A stretch of DNA of 5,522 bases, taken from contig CAJLFL010000140.1 of assembly GCA_905205855.1 (NCBI GenBank), positions 1 to 5,522 on the forward strand, read 5' to 3'. Within the stretch, counting starts at the first letter, position 1. Each line of letters starts with the position of its first letter. Shown here piece after piece: positions 5,473 to 5,522 of this stretch. The position numbers were made by a program, and so were the translations under genes. Below the pieces are notes generated by a model. It ran no database searches and was not told where the DNA came from. It worked only from the letters and a program-made list of their open reading frames with translations. The stretch is from an uncultured Eubacteriales bacterium (lineage in GTDB: Bacteria; Bacillota; Clostridia; Monoglobales; Monoglobaceae).

Positions 5473-5507
5473 AAATATTACAATAAATATTACAATAGGG
5501 GTAAAAA
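5473..5507 (+). repeat. Right-edge 12-bp tandem repeat and GGGGTAAAA arm-type site
   Basis: AAATATTACAAT occurs twice in tandem (5473-5484 and 5485-5496). AGGGGTAAAAA (5497-5507) follows at once and matches the left-edge AGGGTAAAA repeats in sequence and orientation. This looks like the integrase/excisionase binding region of the right attachment arm. The remaining non-coding bases (5450-5472 and 5508-5522) show nothing else I can support. Confidence 0.5.
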
Positions 5508-5522
5508 CAACTGAAAATAGGT

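Larger units (their letters stand above)
73..5507. mobile_element. Small integrative and mobilizable element (IME), about 5.4 kb, ends not resolved
   Basis: The gene set is an excisionase, a tyrosine integrase, an SF3 helicase, a relaxase and a toxin-antitoxin remnant, with no type IV secretion genes and no phage structural genes. That combination defines a mobilizable rather than self-transmissible element. GGGTAAAA-type repeats lie just inside both edges of the window, which fits integrase arm sites near the two attachment ends. I could not find a longer direct repeat shared by the two edges, so attL and attR are not identified and the true borders may lie outside the window. The coordinates run from the outermost left to the outermost right arm-type repeat. 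A satellite phage or a decayed plasmid integrant are alternatives, but the relaxase favours an IME. Confidence 0.7.

Noticed and set aside
1..5522. Attachment core repeat between the two window edges
   Set aside because: By eye only a weak inverted ATTTTC..GTT similarity is found between the edges, not a direct repeat of useful length.
1..5522. CRISPR array, tRNA, rRNA or riboswitch
   Set aside because: No regularly spaced repeat set, cloverleaf or known aptamer pattern was seen on either strand.

Overview
The window looks like a small integrative and mobilizable element (IME) from a low-to-moderate GC Gram-positive bacterium, most likely a clostridial gut Firmicute. Evidence for the host group: strong AGGAGG-type ribosome binding sites before nearly every gene, AT-rich intergenic DNA with consensus sigma-A boxes, and protein families (excisionase plus AP2-type tyrosine integrase, P4/D5-type helicase, short MOBP-like relaxase, zinc-finger/HTH/Panacea antitoxin) common in clostridial elements. 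The species cannot be named from the sequence.

Layout. Positions 1-137 hold two copies of an ACAC(C/A)AGGGTAAAA repeat, read here as integrase arm-type sites. Next come an excisionase-like gene (138-383) and an overlapping tyrosine integrase (350-1519), closed by a strong hairpin terminator at 1522-1558. Facing them on the minus strand is an SF3 (D5/P4-type) helicase (1557-3080). A 330-bp intergenic region (3081-3410) separates the helicase from a divergent mini-relaxase (3411-3902). It holds a 12-bp direct repeat, a perfect 8-bp inverted repeat, a 12-bp palindrome and a perfect 10-bp inverted repeat. This is where I would look for the replication origin, the oriT and the divergent promoters.

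The right third (3903-5449) is a toxin-antitoxin locus in decay. It has a consensus promoter with a GTATCA-AA-TGATAC operator candidate, a possible 36-codon TTG-start ORF, and then an antitoxin (zinc finger + HTH + Panacea/DUF4065). The antitoxin is split by a one-base frame change at an A8 tract (4552-4559). Removing one A restores a continuous protein of about 331 residues. The Panacea part then runs directly into the C-terminal part of a Fic toxin with an intact HPFxDGNGRxxR motif but no N-terminal half, as if an internal deletion had joined the two genes. The right edge carries a 12-bp tandem repeat and a third (A)GGGGTAAAA copy, matching the left-end sites.

How the parts fit together (inference): Int and Xis integrate and excise the element. 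The relaxase and helicase act on the shared intergenic region to nick, unwind and mobilize the excised circle, relying on a co-resident conjugative element for transfer. The toxin-antitoxin module would have stabilised the element but now appears disarmed.
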